Below, in pieces: positions 11,201-26,200 of a stretch of 64,000 nucleotides of DNA. Position 1 is the stretch's first letter. Every line of letters starts with the position of its first letter. Both the position numbers and the translations under genes were made by a program. The DNA is from Melanocharis versteri (lineage: Eukaryota; Chordata; Aves; Passeriformes; Melanocharitidae), in contig VZTG01006775.1 in the NCBI GenBank assembly GCA_013397845.1, positions 100,073-164,072 of the forward strand. Reading direction: 5' to 3'. Under the pieces are notes generated by a model. It worked only from the letters and a program-made list of their open reading frames with translations, did no database searches and had not been told where the DNA came from.

Positions 11201-14200
11201 ACGTAGATAAGAGAGCTTTAAGTATGTTGATGTTATTCCTGTGACTCAGGGACTCTACATGTTTGTCAGGTTGCAATCCCAACTAAACAATATTTTCAAA
11301 AAATTGCTACTGCATGTGCAGCCCCTTCAGTTGGTCACTGAGCTCTCCCACCCTGTGTCTCTCCTCTCCCAGAACTTCTGTGAAGATCTCATTGTTATGA
11401 AAACCATACATCCCCTCACAGAGACCCGAAACAAGCAACACCTCAGTGCTTCAGACACGACTTCAGGAATGAACCACGCTAGATAGCTTATTTTATGCTA
11501 TAGGGGGTCAATAAAAAAATAACAGAGGAAAAAAACCACAAAGCCAAAAAAAAATTAAAATGATGATGCACATGGATTAAGGAAAAGAAAGTAAGATACG
11601 TGTAGTGCTACAACCCAGAAGAAAAATACAAAGTCTGTAGAAACAGTAACTCTGAAAATCAGGAATTATTTAGTCTGTTAATAGTTCCAATTCAGTTGTT
11701 GCTTCTTGCCATGAAATTAGTCATGTGGTTGGAAACAATCATATTTTCTGTGTAATTTTTGCTATTAACTTAGGAGTAAAAGATTAAATAGAATAACTGA
11801 AAGAAGTCAGGCTTGTGTGACACACCACACTTTGTAAGCTACCGCAGTAGAGGTTACAAAATTTGCTTATGGGTTAACATTTGTGTGATCAGACCCAAAG
11901 TCCTTTAGCAAAGCCTCTTCTACTCAGTGCAATTCAACAGTTTTAGATTCAGACACTCAGTGGTCTCACCAGGAGAGCTGCACTCTGTGGTGAGCATCTG
12001 GAGTGGACACCACCTCTCCTACAGGTTTTTCCAGCTGCACTGTTCGTGTCCCTTGGTCACCAGTACCTTTTTGAGCCGCAGAGTTGAACGGTTTGTGTTT
12101 GCATACCTATGGCAGCCAGGGAGGGAGGGCCTGGCCAGTGGTCAGTCTCAATCTTTGGAATCTCGTTGGGTGCTGGTGCATGAGCTGCTGGGAACTTGGA
12201 GGACTTGATGATATCCTCGGAGGACTTGCTCTGTGCTGCCAAGGCAGCTGCATCTAGATGGCAATCAGGGAACTTAGCTATGTAATAATCTGGAGCAGTA
12301 CAAAGGTCAGCCTTATTTTGGCAAATTTTTACACTTTACAAGAAGTTAGTTTTCAAAAGCAAACATTTTCATGTTTTGCTTTTCCAACTGCAGTTTGAAG
12401 CAAAGCAATGCCTTTCTCTAGCCAACAGATTGGGATCAAAACTTCCTCTCCTCCCGCATCCCCATCCCAAAATAACCCCAAATCAGCTTTGGATTTTACT
12501 AGGGTTTCACAGTGTAAGAATGATGAGGCAAGAGTGAGAAAATGCAGCCTAACAGTATTTGCCAATATCTCCTACGGACAGCTGATTATTTATGAAGATG
12601 AACTCAGATTTATTAACAAGTAAGTTTTCCCTCTAGGGGAAGCAGACTAATAGATCAGAGTAGCAGTACAAATTCTAACACTACTGATGCAAATTATTTC
12701 TTAGGTCTGTGAAAAGCTGCAAAACAAAGAAGAAAAGAAACCTGAAACAAATACGTTTAACCAGGGGATTTTTTTTGTGCTGCATGCCCTTGCTTAGAGC
12801 ATGCAGTAGTAGTAAAAGCAGATATGAACTTATTAATAAATACTAAACTCCATTAAGATCAACCTTGCAGGGCAAGGCACTTGCAAAGCAATGAACCTCA
12901 CCAACAAAATAGCTCAGTAGTGGGGCTTCCACTTAAATTCCATTTTAAGCCAAAGCCTTGTAAAAGCATATGAGGATGTGCATTATGGCTTTCTCTTCTT
13001 GACATTAAAAAAGAAAAAAAAAACTAATAGGATTTAGTGTACAATAAACCCAGCCTTAACTACCACTGAGCTGGAAAATGTTTGCTCAGATCACCTTTGC
13101 TTATGTGAGACTATCGTATCAGAAGCAAGAGTTTCGGACTTTTCTTTCCTTTCATTTATTTTTTTTTTAAACAGAAAGACATCTTTCAACAAAGCAATGC
13201 ACTGTGTTGCTCATCCAACACATTCCAGGTAGTTAAGCAACATCAGTGTTAGATATCATTGGGAATTCTGAGCGGCTGATGATTGGAAAACTCTAAGCAT
13301 AATTGCAGGCACGGAGGAAGCTGGTCAGAGTTTACAAAAGCATGACTTCAAACAGTACTTACGTATTAGAATTGGTGATGTCAGTGGTTAAACATTCACA
13401 TGTTAATGGGAGGTGAGGAGATACATTAAAACCATAAAAACAAACAGAAATAATGTTAAGACTTTTTTTCAAAATGAGCATATATGGTTTGAAACTTAAA
13501 AAAGAAAGAGGGGAGAACCCTGATGGGACACCAGAGCAGTGTAATTTGCAGTGCTCACTCCTGACTACGGAATGGACTTGTTGGGGCTTTCCTGCTCATC
13601 CCAGCTCAATGGTTCTCAGCTCAGTTCATCTAAGCCCTGCAGTGCTGCTGATGTGCCACTTCACCCTAAATACATCCCACTGGATAAAACATCTGCAAAG
13701 GGATGTAAATTCAGAGTCTATAAATAGTGGAGTCATCCATCTTTCACCGAGGTAAATAAAAACCATCTCCCATGCACAGCTTTCTGTTCACAGTGTAGGG
13801 AACGGTGAACACACTCCTTTACAATGCAGCCTTCCCCAGTGGGATTAAAGACAGGCAAGGCTGTGGGCTTCTGCCATCATTGTCATTTCAGACTTGCTAT
13901 GACAACACCAACACCAAAAAGCTTAGAGCACTAACACTGCTGTCCAACTCAGAACCCAAACACCCAGAAAAACAAGTATGGCAAACCACCTGAGCTGTAT
14001 CACAGGGCTGAGAGTCAAATTAGCCCTGTCAGTGATAAGTCACCTATAATATCTTCACTAATTAAAGACTCTTACTTAAAGCCACAGGTACATTCGGAAT
14101 TCCAGTCTGTAATTGTAACATCTCCATGATCACCAGATGTTACAATCACCAGATTGTAACATCTCCATCTTTGCTGTTGAAATGAATTATTGTACTGTGT

Positions 14201-17200
14201 CTGTTTAAAATAAGGACATTTCATGAAGCCCCTGTCAGAGATCAGTCTACTGTTAATCCATTTTAACATGACCAGTACCTGTACTCTTAAAATATAAGCT
14301 TAAAGAAGAGAAATGCTGGAAGGTATCATAATGCAAACAGCAAAATCCCAGCTAATGGCAATTTTGCCATTAATATCCCCATGGCAAGATTAAACCATAT
14401 AATCCAAACGAAACATGCTTTAAAACATAATCACTTTCCAGGACATGCAATTACAGCCGCTTCAAGCTTGGACTATTAAATTTTTATGCTTACAATGCTT
14501 TTCACTAATTGTAGACCTTTTAATTCAATTGACACTCTCAATTTTGAAATAAAAAGGGAAAGCTCATTTACCGTGCTGTTTGTAGATGGGCGGTTTCCTG
14601 TAAATGTTGACACCTTGATCTGTGATATTAAGAAACAGAAAAAAGGGAATGTGAAAACTACTTCAGTTGTAGATAAAGATAATTCCATCACTAAAGCAAT
14701 AGACAGACCAAATCAAGGATGTAGCACAAGAAAAAGGCAGAAAGCTATTTCTAGTATTATCCAAAATCAGATTATTTAAAGAAAACAAAATATAAGAACA
14801 AGTGAAAAGTCGAAGACATGTGGTATGAAGTCCTTTGGAGCTGATTCTGTAACATGTGGATGCATCAACTCATGAACCATCAATTTTAAAGTGGGATAAA
14901 AGAGAAGAAATGTAAGCAGGCAAGACATTTCAATGGTGAAGATACAAGCTATTTGGGGAAAACTACCCCAAATAACTTTTGTGGAAAATTGTGCTTCAGT
15001 CAGAACAGCTCAATTTTCTTTCCAACTGACTGGCTGGATTGAACAGAGGAGAATGCAGTGAGCCTACAATTCACTTCAAAATCCAGAGAACAAAATAGCC
15101 ACCTAGGACACTGTTTTGAACAGCCACACTTCAGTGAGTCAGAGGGATTCTTTATGCAGTGTTCACTGATATGCTACTAATTCTCAAACTGTAAGGACAG
15201 ATTTTCTTTCTTTTTTTTTGTAATCTTTTTATGCAAGGCCCACCATATTGCATATTACCTATGTAAATCAGAATAAAAACACTTCCCAGAACTCTAATGC
15301 AGTAAATCTACAGCATGTCTAAATGATACCATATTTTTACAAATAATAATCTAAGACAGGAACCATTTTGTTCTAAACTACCTTCCCACCCCAGCCAACA
15401 CTTCATGTATTCGGCACAGCTAGAAATACAGAAGCTAATCCAAAATCAGCACTACAGTGCAAAAATGTGCCAAAATCTTATTAGAAGAGCAAATTGAGCT
15501 ACAGGGAGCTAGAAAATTAATGTCAGAAACCTATTTTGCTACTTTATGCTGCCTGAAAAAAGTTTTCAGTTACATTAGAATGAAAGATGAAAAGGAATTT
15601 CAGAAACACATGCGTTGTATCACAGATCCAATTAAAGTGCTATAGGAGACAACTTTGCCTTTGGCATTAAGGGAAGCTAGACCTAAAAATCTACTGAAAC
15701 AGAGGCAAATCTTACTCTGCAGAAACCTACATCCTTAAATAAACAGGCAAACTCATTGCACACAAAGACACTGCGGTATTTCATTCCCGTGTGGGATCTG
15801 TTATGGCCACTTGACCAGCAAACAGGTATGAACATTACAAGGGCAGTCATGCAGTCCTTTTGTGCACACGGGCACCAGAAGGCTCCAGGGAGGACGGGAA
15901 CACAGCTCCTTCCGTGGCTGCACGGCCCCAGCTGGCAAGGAGAGTTCCCTCACCATGCTCCAGGTCATTTCTCACAGCTATTCATGCAATTAGGCTTGAG
16001 TTTAGGTGAGGCACCGAGAGCCAGGTGAGCTTAAGCGGTTAAAAGAGCCAACCTCAGCCAAGCCAGGTCACCCTGACGGAAAGGGGGTGTGCACAAAGTG
16101 TTTCTGTGCCAGACTGGAGGAGAGGACGAAGGGCAGTAACCTCTGGCAGAGTGGAGGAACACTAGGCTGAAGGGAATCTGAAAATAACTGGATAGAACAA
16201 GGCTTTCAGCTAGTGCTGAAGCAGCCAGATGCATGTCCAAACCCTAGGGACACATAGCTCATCCCATCAAAATCCAAGACACGTGGTCTTCCCAGATGCT
16301 GGAACAACTGTAGAGCTCACTTCCAAAACAGAAACTGCCCTCTCTATGGAAAGGACATCCTAAGGCACACGTATCCTTGTGGATCTGCAGATCTCTCTGA
16401 GGAACCCAAGCCATTGCACAAAGCAAGAAACAACCTCACTTGCCTTAAAAAAAAAGGAACACTAAACTAGAATTGTTGGGCTCAAGACTGAAACAAGTCA
16501 CAGCAACCTGAATGAACAACGTATGTAATGGCTCACTGGCCACCTCTTTTCTGAATGTGAATCAAAATCAACTCCTCTAAAATTAGCAGAGCTATGCTGG
16601 TGCTTAGCTGGTGCAACTGGGAGAAAAATCAAGCCCTACACAGTTCATATACAGCTCACAGGCCATCAACAGACCCTGAAAAATGAAGCATTCTAACAGT
16701 GAAACACCTGACCGAAAGAACAGGTAAAAATCACAACACACCCCCACGTTTCTTAGGGCACTACTCCTCTCAGCAAGCCCAGAAGCAGTTCCAAACCCTG
16801 AGGGTGCAACCCATGGTAAACGGTGTGAAACGATGGAGACAAGACAGAAGTTACAAAGGCTACATTCTACACTGTGACAGGACAGCGAGACACACACAGT
16901 GCCAGCTCCTACCTGGAACATGGAAATGTTTAGGGGCCTGAGCGTAAGTTGGAGTGAGAGGGCGACTGTCAGGCCGATAGGGGACAGGGGAGTTCCGACC
17001 GCTGGACGGCTCATTGCCTCCAATGAAAGAATGGAGAAAACAAAATGAGAAGAGGGAGAGCAATAAAAGAAAAAAAAAAGAAAAAGTAAGCCCAATCAAA
17101 CCCAAACAAAACTGGTGGAATCAAAACCTCCAGGGAGAAAAGAAGTCAAACCAAAAGTATAAATACAAACAATAAGGAGAACTGGTAGTAGCCCTGGTGA

Positions 17201-20200
17201 CTTTTTTTCCCCCCTGATATTCCTGCAGAGACAAAAATTCATGTTCAGGCTGGAGTTGAGGTTTGAGCAGCTCAGACTCATTCTGACGGCATGCAGGCAG
17301 GAGCTGTGTGCTCGTAGCTGGTGATTAGATGGGCAGTATAGAAAAGAAGAATGGAAGGTTACTTGGCAATGATTTTTTAGTACGGAGATTGGTATTTGGA
17401 ATTAAAAGGCGCAAACACGGAGCAGAGTAGTTGATATGCAAACCCAAAGCAGATAGAAGCAGATGCTGGCAGTTACTACAGTTCACTAAACCAGAAGTGT
17501 ACAGAAACCAGAAACAGAAAATAGCTGTTAGGTCACTTGGCCCATTACAAAAGGCATAACTGCTCCTTACACACTCTTTCATTGGTTTAGGAAAATTCTG
17601 ATACGGCAAAATAATTTGTAAAGCAGTGCAGCCCATCTGCTGGCTGCACCCACATCATTCGTGCCGCTCCAAATCTCTGTCAATGCCAAATCTGGCGCTG
17701 ATGACAATACTTCAGCACTGCTGATTCAGCAAATCTGAATCTAATACCTAAAAACCTTAGTTCTAGCTCGCACACGCACTTTGTTCCATTTGTAGGATTA
17801 CTCCTACTGGCTTTGCCTCCTGACACAGCACCACAGCAATCCAATGGCCCTGAAAGTTCCTGTGTCTTGTCAGGGAGAGAGGGCTGCTGCACGACCACGA
17901 TGGTGGATCCCCAAGTATCAAGACTTAACAGCCAGATATCCATGCACATGTCTGCGTGTGTACCTTGAAAGAATGCAGCTGCCTCTTCTATTGCACCATT
18001 CTTCACACTAGAGCAAACTCACACAAGGAAAAACCATCCACACAGGTGCTTATTTCACAGGGGTGGGGGTGACCCCAGCAGTGAAAAGTAGGGGAGCATC
18101 AAACCCCTTCCCTTTCTAAAGTATGCATAAGGGCTTAAAAAACCCTATAAATGCTGATTAAGAAAGCAAGAGAAAAAAAAAAAAGGAGGGTGGAGGAGGG
18201 AATGATAACAAATACAGAAGGGCTATAAAACATAAGAAAAAATAAACTGCAGGCCTGTTTCCTATGTCCTGTTAGAGGACCCAAAATCTTAGACTCAGCA
18301 TGCTATTTATATATTTGGGGTCTGGAGATAGGTGTGTGAGAAGGAAAAAAGAAGTTTTCCTTACAATTTACACACAAAATCCTCTTTTACTTGAACAGTC
18401 ATCAACCACATGAGTTGGTGGTTTTCTATTTCGGGTGTAGCGATGCTGAGCTTCTGGCCAGGTAACAGTAAGGGCTGGGTTTGCTAGCTCTGAAAAGCAG
18501 CATGAATGATTAGTTAAACATTATTGTTATATTTCAATCTATGGCCCTTTACTTAGCAATTCAAATATTGCGTTCTACTTCTCCACCCTTTGAGATATTG
18601 TCATGGTGAAACACCTCACTTGATTTTACTTATGTCTTTTGCTTCTATTGAGAAATTATGAGTTACTTTTCAGAAAAATCAGTTTTATAAGGAAAAAACC
18701 TCCATCAATATTGGTATGATATCGAGACACAGTTAATTGCTTCCTTTAGCAATTACACTCAATGAAATAGAAAAAACGAAAGGGATTTATCAACCTGTGG
18801 ACTTGTCACAACAGAGGAGTCACAAATACATTTTACCTGTTGGGAATTGGTAGTCTCAGTGTGTGTGTGTTCAATTTGCGATGCTTCTATCACCAACACT
18901 ACAAACACAGGGAAGAAACCCGTCTTAGACCCCTCTCTACTGTCTAGTTAGACACAGCTAACTGTGCTGACACCCATAAATGTATGCTGGCTGGTCTTGC
19001 ATCTGGGACACAGATAATTTGTTTAGAGAGAACTGGAAATGTTATATAATGTCCCCAGTACCAGGCAGACAATTACTGCGGTATCATCCTGCATGTGTTG
19101 CTTTACAGATGTCTCTGCTGGCTTGTATTTCCTGGGGTACCTAATGACTCCTGCTTATAGTGACAAATAACTCCCTTTTACACTTCCTAGGATGGCAGCC
19201 TCATTGCCTCCAACCTCTGCAAGAGGGAATGCTGCACCTACTTAGATTCCCATTAGGCCATCCCTGAGGAGCCCGCTCTCCTAACGAGGCTTAAGTGCTT
19301 GGGATGCAGCTGCAAAACCACCCACAATCCATGGAAGCAGTGCCAACATCTGCGGAATGTGCACATGCACAGAGGAAAGCAGAGCTCCTGGCTGCCCGTA
19401 CCTGTCTCCCAGGGCCTCACAGCCAGCCTGCTTGCAGCTTTACATAAAAACCCATTAAATGTGGGTTCCTCGCCTGCACAGAAAAGTCTCTCTTACTGTC
19501 TCAGATATGCTGTGACTACTGTTAACTCACCAAAGCAACAAGAGCACTCCAGTTCACCAACCCTGTAGAAAAGAATTCCCACACCCTTGGCATGAAGTTG
19601 AATATGTCTGCGTGTAGGTGGGGGGATGTTAAGAGATAATGGAACAAGCTTAATCTAAAAATCCATCACTAGAGCACAGCAGAAGGGAAATTCAGAGGCT
19701 TTTTTTTTCTCTCATTCTCTTTGCTCCATCAGGTAGTTGTTTTCTATAGCTGAATTTGCTAGGCAGGTTGCCCTAGCAGCCAGGAATAGAACTGCTTGCC
19801 CACACACAGCCCAGTGTAATGCAGCTCCCTGCTGCCTTCTGAAGTGCTCACCACTGGGCTCACTGTGGGATTCACAGGCTCAGCTCACTGAATCAGGCCA
19901 AAAAACCCATATGCAACCAACACCGAGCCTTCTGTCAACTTGCAACCAACACCGAGCCTTCTGTCAGCTTGCAGTTTAGTTGCTCTACTTCTTGAGTAGA
20001 CGCAAGAAAACAAGCTCAACAGTACCTGAAACCCTTACTCCTGTTCAGGTTTCGTCAAACTATCATTCATCCTCTTGTCCAAGTGTGCAGCCCTTATTTC
20101 ACACACAAAACTGAAAATCATGAAACAGCCAAAACACAACTGTCTTACAGAGCAGAACTTTCACCTGCCTCCACAAAACCCTGGATATAGTTACCAAGTA

Positions 20201-23200
20201 CACAAAGCATTTGATTTCAGAGATCTCCTTCAGGGAAGGAAAGAGGGAACCTGTGAAAACCAAGGTCCAAATTCTCTATGAAGACACGGTAGGAATCTAT
20301 GGGTAGATTCCTCACGGGAAGGTCTGTGAGCAAAAGAGTACACATTGCTTTGGAACTCTTTTACATGGAAATCTTATGGGGGCTTTGCGATATTCTTGAA
20401 TGCCTCTGAAAAATTCTAGGCATGTGAGATGAAATCCTGGCTCTCAATGAGAGTTTTGTCTCTGATTTCAGAAGGGTCAGGGTTTCTTTCATTCGTGGTC
20501 TTGTTTTGATTCTTTCATAGCAAAGACAGTACTTTATTGAGACAAGACCAAATTCAATGGAGAGTCCAAATTAGATTAAATGAAGTCTAAGCTGATGCCT
20601 ATTACACACTCTTTCAGCTTTTTCAACATATATGTTACACCAACAAACTCTCACCAAGACTTTCTGAGGCCTGTTTAGTCCTTTCATTCTTCCAATTTCT
20701 TTACTTTCGGCTGTGTCTGTGAGGCTTAATTTTTATGCTCCTTTAAGCCTTATGTTGTATGAAAACTCACTGAGACTGGTCTAAATGTCTGCTTTTCTGG
20801 CCTGATTCTACAAAATAGCACAGATGTAATGTGTCATACAACACTTCAATTATCATTATGCTGCTGGGAAATCATGCCCCTTTACCAAAGCAGTTGAGAT
20901 CTTTATTTTCTGACTCCTAAAGGGAAAAACCCCAAAAGTTATAGTTTTGTAAAATCTTTCTTACAAACCACCTTCAAGTTCACCTTCTTGCTAAAATCTT
21001 TCTTACAAACCAACTTCAAGTTCACCTTCTTGCTAAAAGTACAAGTGAGAAAGGCTGAGCCAGTAAAAAGGTCACATGGTGCCTTTTCTGCCAGAGTGAT
21101 ATGACTTTGAGCTCTCAGGAGCTTTGCTGAGTTATGACACATAAATGCTGTCCAGGCCTTCAGAAAATTGAGGATTCCTACAACATCTTCCAGGACTTAT
21201 CTGATAAAAACCATACCCACCCCTCTGTCTAGAGCGCGTGTAATCCCACTTGGCCTTTTTTACCAATAACTGAAAAAGATACCTGATCTACATGCCAGGT
21301 GATTCTTTGAAATCTGAAAAAATAAGCATGGATTTCCAATAGTTCTTCTCATTTATCTGTTGAAGAAGCTATTTTCTCAACAGAAAAAGAATGAAAATGC
21401 CACTTGAAAGAGTGTGAGCATTAATTTGGATTTACAGCAAAGAAATGTTGAAATTGCAAGGACTATGAATTAACTGCATGCCGAAATGAGCAGTATAGCT
21501 ATTTTTAAGGGTCCCAATCTTTTTAAGAGAGAATTTTTTTTTAACAGTGACATAGTAGGAAAGTGGACAGTGCAGATTATCAAAAATCATCTAAAAAAGG
21601 CAAATATAAAATTAGTAGTGGTGATCTGAATGATTGAAGAGCTATGATGTTGAGATCTATTAGCATTTCTTGAAATTTCATGGCAACAACTTTCTTGCAG
21701 CTGCTTTTCATTATCTCCAGTTTATGATTATCTACATTAATCAACGGTAACAGATTGGAATCTATGTTCAATTTACTCAACTCTCTCTTTTTGAGCTCTT
21801 GTAGGTGATATAAGCTATGACCTTCTCCCCAAAAGAAGAGATGGCCCAGCCAAATGCTCCAATAGAAATCAAAGTAAACCACGTTCACAAAAAGCAAGAA
21901 ACAAAACTAAAAGTTTATCGAGCTAAGTGAGTTCCTTGAAGGAACACAGTGAAAGAAGAATCCTCCTTCAAATCAAACCATGGAAAATAAGATTGAAAAA
22001 AAGACCAGATCCTCAAATAATGTAAAACCTTGCAGTGCTACTGCCTTCCGCAGAGCCTGCTGATTTGCACTAGTTGAGGAGAGGCCTAGAGATTTTAATT
22101 TTACTTTGTTGGGCCCTAATTATTGCCAATGTGAAGAACAAAGATTAAGTTCCTTGTTGCCATTGATCTTTATATCATCTCTTTTTTTTTCTTCTCCATA
22201 TTTTTGATCACTTTGTTCTCATTCAGGTAATACTGTAATCAATTTTTTCAATGCGTGTTTTAAGAATGTGGCAGTAATAATTAAATTTGATAAGCTAACT
22301 GCTGAAGGGATTGTTACATACTGCTTTAGAAGGAAGCTAAACTAGGCACATACAGGTCCTAGGTGATAAATGACAATGCTTTTCTGTGTGTTTCTACCAG
22401 GTAAACGCTTGGTGACTCTTCAACTAGGGCCCTTAGAAATGACATATTTCCTCCAAAAACAAGGACATTATGTCTATTCTAACGTAATTTTGAGTGCAAC
22501 AGCACATTTCGAGGCATGCTCAGCCACACAGCCATAGGCGACCTCCCGGAGACAGGCCTTCTCAGCTCTGCCAGAGCGCTAACCGATCTCCAGCCTGGAG
22601 GGTACTCCCTGGAGAGAGGCCTGGCTCCTTACCTTTGACATGGGGGATGAAGTGGTGTCGGAAGGGGGAGTTGGGGCGGGAGTCATGGAGCGCGGGGCCG
22701 CGGCCGCTCGTGCGCGGGGGTGCCACGCGCCGCGCGCCCAGAGCCAGCAGCTCTGCGCCAGCGGGGAGGCGGGGGGCAGGACAGAACGGAGACAAAGAAA
22801 AGCAATAAGAGACAGGCAGGGAAGGAGGCTTCGAAGGAAGGAGAAAAAAAAAGGCATTGAACAATTAGGATTCTGGAAAGAAGGAAGGAGAAAAAAGCAA
22901 AACGGTTAAAGACGCACCAAAGGGCCCGCAAATGTTAAGACAAAATTACAGGAAGTATTAGAAGAGAGGCTTAGGTTTGAACTGCATCGCTAATTTAGCA
23001 TAACATCATTGGCTTAATGAGCTTCTGACCTATGCCTTGTTACCAGAAAGTAGCCTGCTACCAGCATGCAAACATCACAAACATTGACGCTCAATTAGTT
23101 AAGAAAGCAGCTGGTTTGAAAAGGGCCTGACCGAAAAATGTCAGTCAAGAGGCATGCAAGCTGTTTTCTATTGTTTTAAGACATTCCAAAAAGGCTGCCA

Positions 23201-26200
23201 ACATCAGCTAGGGCACCGCGGGAGGAAAAGGCTGCAAACTTTTTCAGAACTTGTAGCACTCGATTTTTGAAGAACCTTGTGCTGACAACGTCAGCAAAGC
23301 CGTTCACTTCTCTTTCAAGGGCTTGGAGCACAAGAGAAGTTATCTGGGGCCACTGGGTTTATTGAAAGAGAAATTATTCTTGAAATATGAAAAGAAGTGC
23401 CATTAGGAGGAAAAAAAAGTACATATACAATTGCTATTATTCAACATGAGTAATTACTGTAGGAAAATTATTAAAGTAGCTTTAACAATTACCCCAAAAC
23501 AGGGTAGGAAACATCAAATGACAAATTGTACAAAATTACTTCTGTGTCGTATGAGGATCAGTAGCAGGTGAGCCCAAGATGAGATCATCTGAACAGAGAT
23601 AAGTTTGAACAAATATCATCTCAGAAATCCTTCAGGCTATGGACTTTGGGAGATTTTATATTTGGATCCAAACTCTGGCTTGAGCACATCGGCCCATCAC
23701 AAGAGTTACATAAACAGAGATTGCTTCTGGGGAAGGTCTTTGACTGAACACAGACAGTAAAACTCAATCACAGTCAAGTCTGAAATAGGGCCTGGATTTG
23801 TTCATATCCCTGAGACAACAGATAAAAATGGAAAAATCCCCTCAGAACCGGAGAATCAAGGGACAGAAGTTTGCAGCTTTTTCACGTTTTCAAGTCTCTT
23901 TCAGTTTCAGTTGTAACGTCATCTTAAAACACAGTCATGTTGTCAGCACCAAGCATCAGACACAATTTGCTTCTGTCCCACCTCCCTTGGGTCCCTTAAA
24001 TAAGGCATTCACTGACAGACACAATTGGCTGCTTTCAGCCCACCCCCACTAGGAAATGGCTACAGCATTCAAGTTCCACAGTGGTGGCTCTATTATAAAT
24101 CTTTAATTTTAAAAATGCAGCTCCTATTGCATATGGGCTTTTGGCATCCCAACTGTTCAGCTGTAATCACCAAGGAAGATGAAACCGTGCGATTGTATTA
24201 CTTAATTTAAAAACAGATCACAAAGATTTAATTCATTACCATACACAATGAAATCAGTCTTGAAAAGTCTTCAATGAATAGCATTTAGCGATACATTTTT
24301 ATGCAGTTTGGGTGTGGATGAATAGTTCATTTTCGTATCTTGCTTTTAGATACACAACCAGTAATTTTGAAGGCACTGGGAACCTGAATGACCGGTAAAT
24401 TTTCTCATTGTACATAAAACTTGTACATCACTGCTAAACCAGAAAGTAAAGTTCGTGTTTTTAAGTGTTCCCAGGCAATTGCCTATGGCTTTAATTAAAA
24501 AGATACCTTCTGAGCCCATGTCTTAAAAGATGACTGGCAATTTGGAATGTATGGGTGTTTTGCTTCTGCTATGAAATTCTATGGCTGCACCAAGCTTTAA
24601 AGGAATTTTTTACAAGGGCATAAATCTACATTACTAACTTCTGCACGGTCACGCCATAATTTTTGTTTCCAATATGTGATACTTTTCCCAAACTCCAGAA
24701 TGAAGTTTGCGATTCATTGCTGCAAATTTTTGCTTGCGTTCAGAAACACACAAATATTTTTAAAAGAGTTGGTTGGAAACAAAACCAGAAGATGCATATT
24801 TATGATGTAAGAAACGTTCAGCCTAGTGCAAAAGACTACATCAATCCAGAACAAAAAAAACAGGTAGAAAACGAGACATTAAAATACACAACAATTTTTC
24901 AATCCTAAACTTCCACTTCTAAGAGAAACAAGTGCTTCACTGCAGCGGCATAATAAAGAAACAATATTTTTGCATGTATTTGTAATGCAGTTGCCCTTAC
25001 CAGGTCTGTGGAAATGCTGGGGGGAACGTGACATGGTGGGGGTGTAGCTGTGCCGACTGTACACGGGAGAGTTAATGGAGCCCTGGCTGGTAGACCTGTG
25101 AATCATGCGGTCCCGAACGTCCTGGTAGCCCTGCAGGACAGAGGCATCCACTGATAAATGTCAATGCACGTTACACGTTTTTAGCAGCACTTGACTTCCG
25201 TGGATCTGAAGGCATCAGCAGAAGCGACTGAAATAGCAACAATCCCTTAAGCCTTCAACCTACTTCATTAGCACTGTTCTCCAAGGAACTGCTACAACCC
25301 ATTTTTGTAGTCAGAATTCAGTCTTGGAAGGTTCCAACTCCACCTGTAATTTCTATTAAGCTCTATAAAATCCTAGATTTGCCCACATTCCCTGACTCCC
25401 TAAGGGAAGCTGCATCCAGAGTATCCAGTGTCCTGCAGTGTCCTGCACAAGACACATGAGCTGGCCATCCACGACCCAACTTGGAGACCAGCAAGAATTC
25501 AATAGCTGCAGCACAGAGCTCTCTGTGGTTAAATTTACCATGTGTCACAACCAGCTACGCTGGCAGGTACTTATACCAAATCAGATTCCCCATGCATCTG
25601 AAAACATGACACCTCCTTGTACAGCAAAATTCAGTTTACTTGGTTTCCTGGGAGTAAAAAAAGCCAACAGAAGAAACAAACAAAAAANNNNNNNNNNNNN
25701 NNNNNNNNNNAACCTCAAAACAAACAACACCCTCACTCCCCCCCCCACCCCTCCCTACATGAAGCAAACTAAATCAGGACAAAAGGGAAAGGACTGATGT
25801 TAATGCATGAAGATTTAGAAGAAGTTTTACAGTCCTTAATTTTTAACCAGTAGAAATCAGTACAACTTTTATATTGCAAATAAGGAACATGATAGTGCAA
25901 TGATAATGATTCTGCAAGAGCATCTATTGTATCCTGACAAATGAGTTCCCAAATGTTTTGTGTTATTATGATGTCCAAATTAACTCCTCTGGCAAAGCAA
26001 AACCAAAACAGACCATAGTTATGTTTTCTTCAAGACAAAACTGCAAATGTTTCAGTAGCAAACATGGGTTATTATTTAGAGGCTTAGAGCAGCATTTTAT
26101 CTCCTGTAAATCCTGCAGCTCTTGAGATCTGAATCCGCCTGTGCCACGAGGAGCAGGAATGTACCAGAAGTGACGCCTGCTGGACAAAGGGCTCTGCTTC

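Larger units (their letters stand above)
17018..22632 (-). other. ABLIM1 intron with two small tandem duplications
   Basis: This 5615-bp intron contains the 29-bp and 42-bp duplications listed separately. The rest is unique AT-rich sequence with no exon I can support. Confidence 0.75.
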
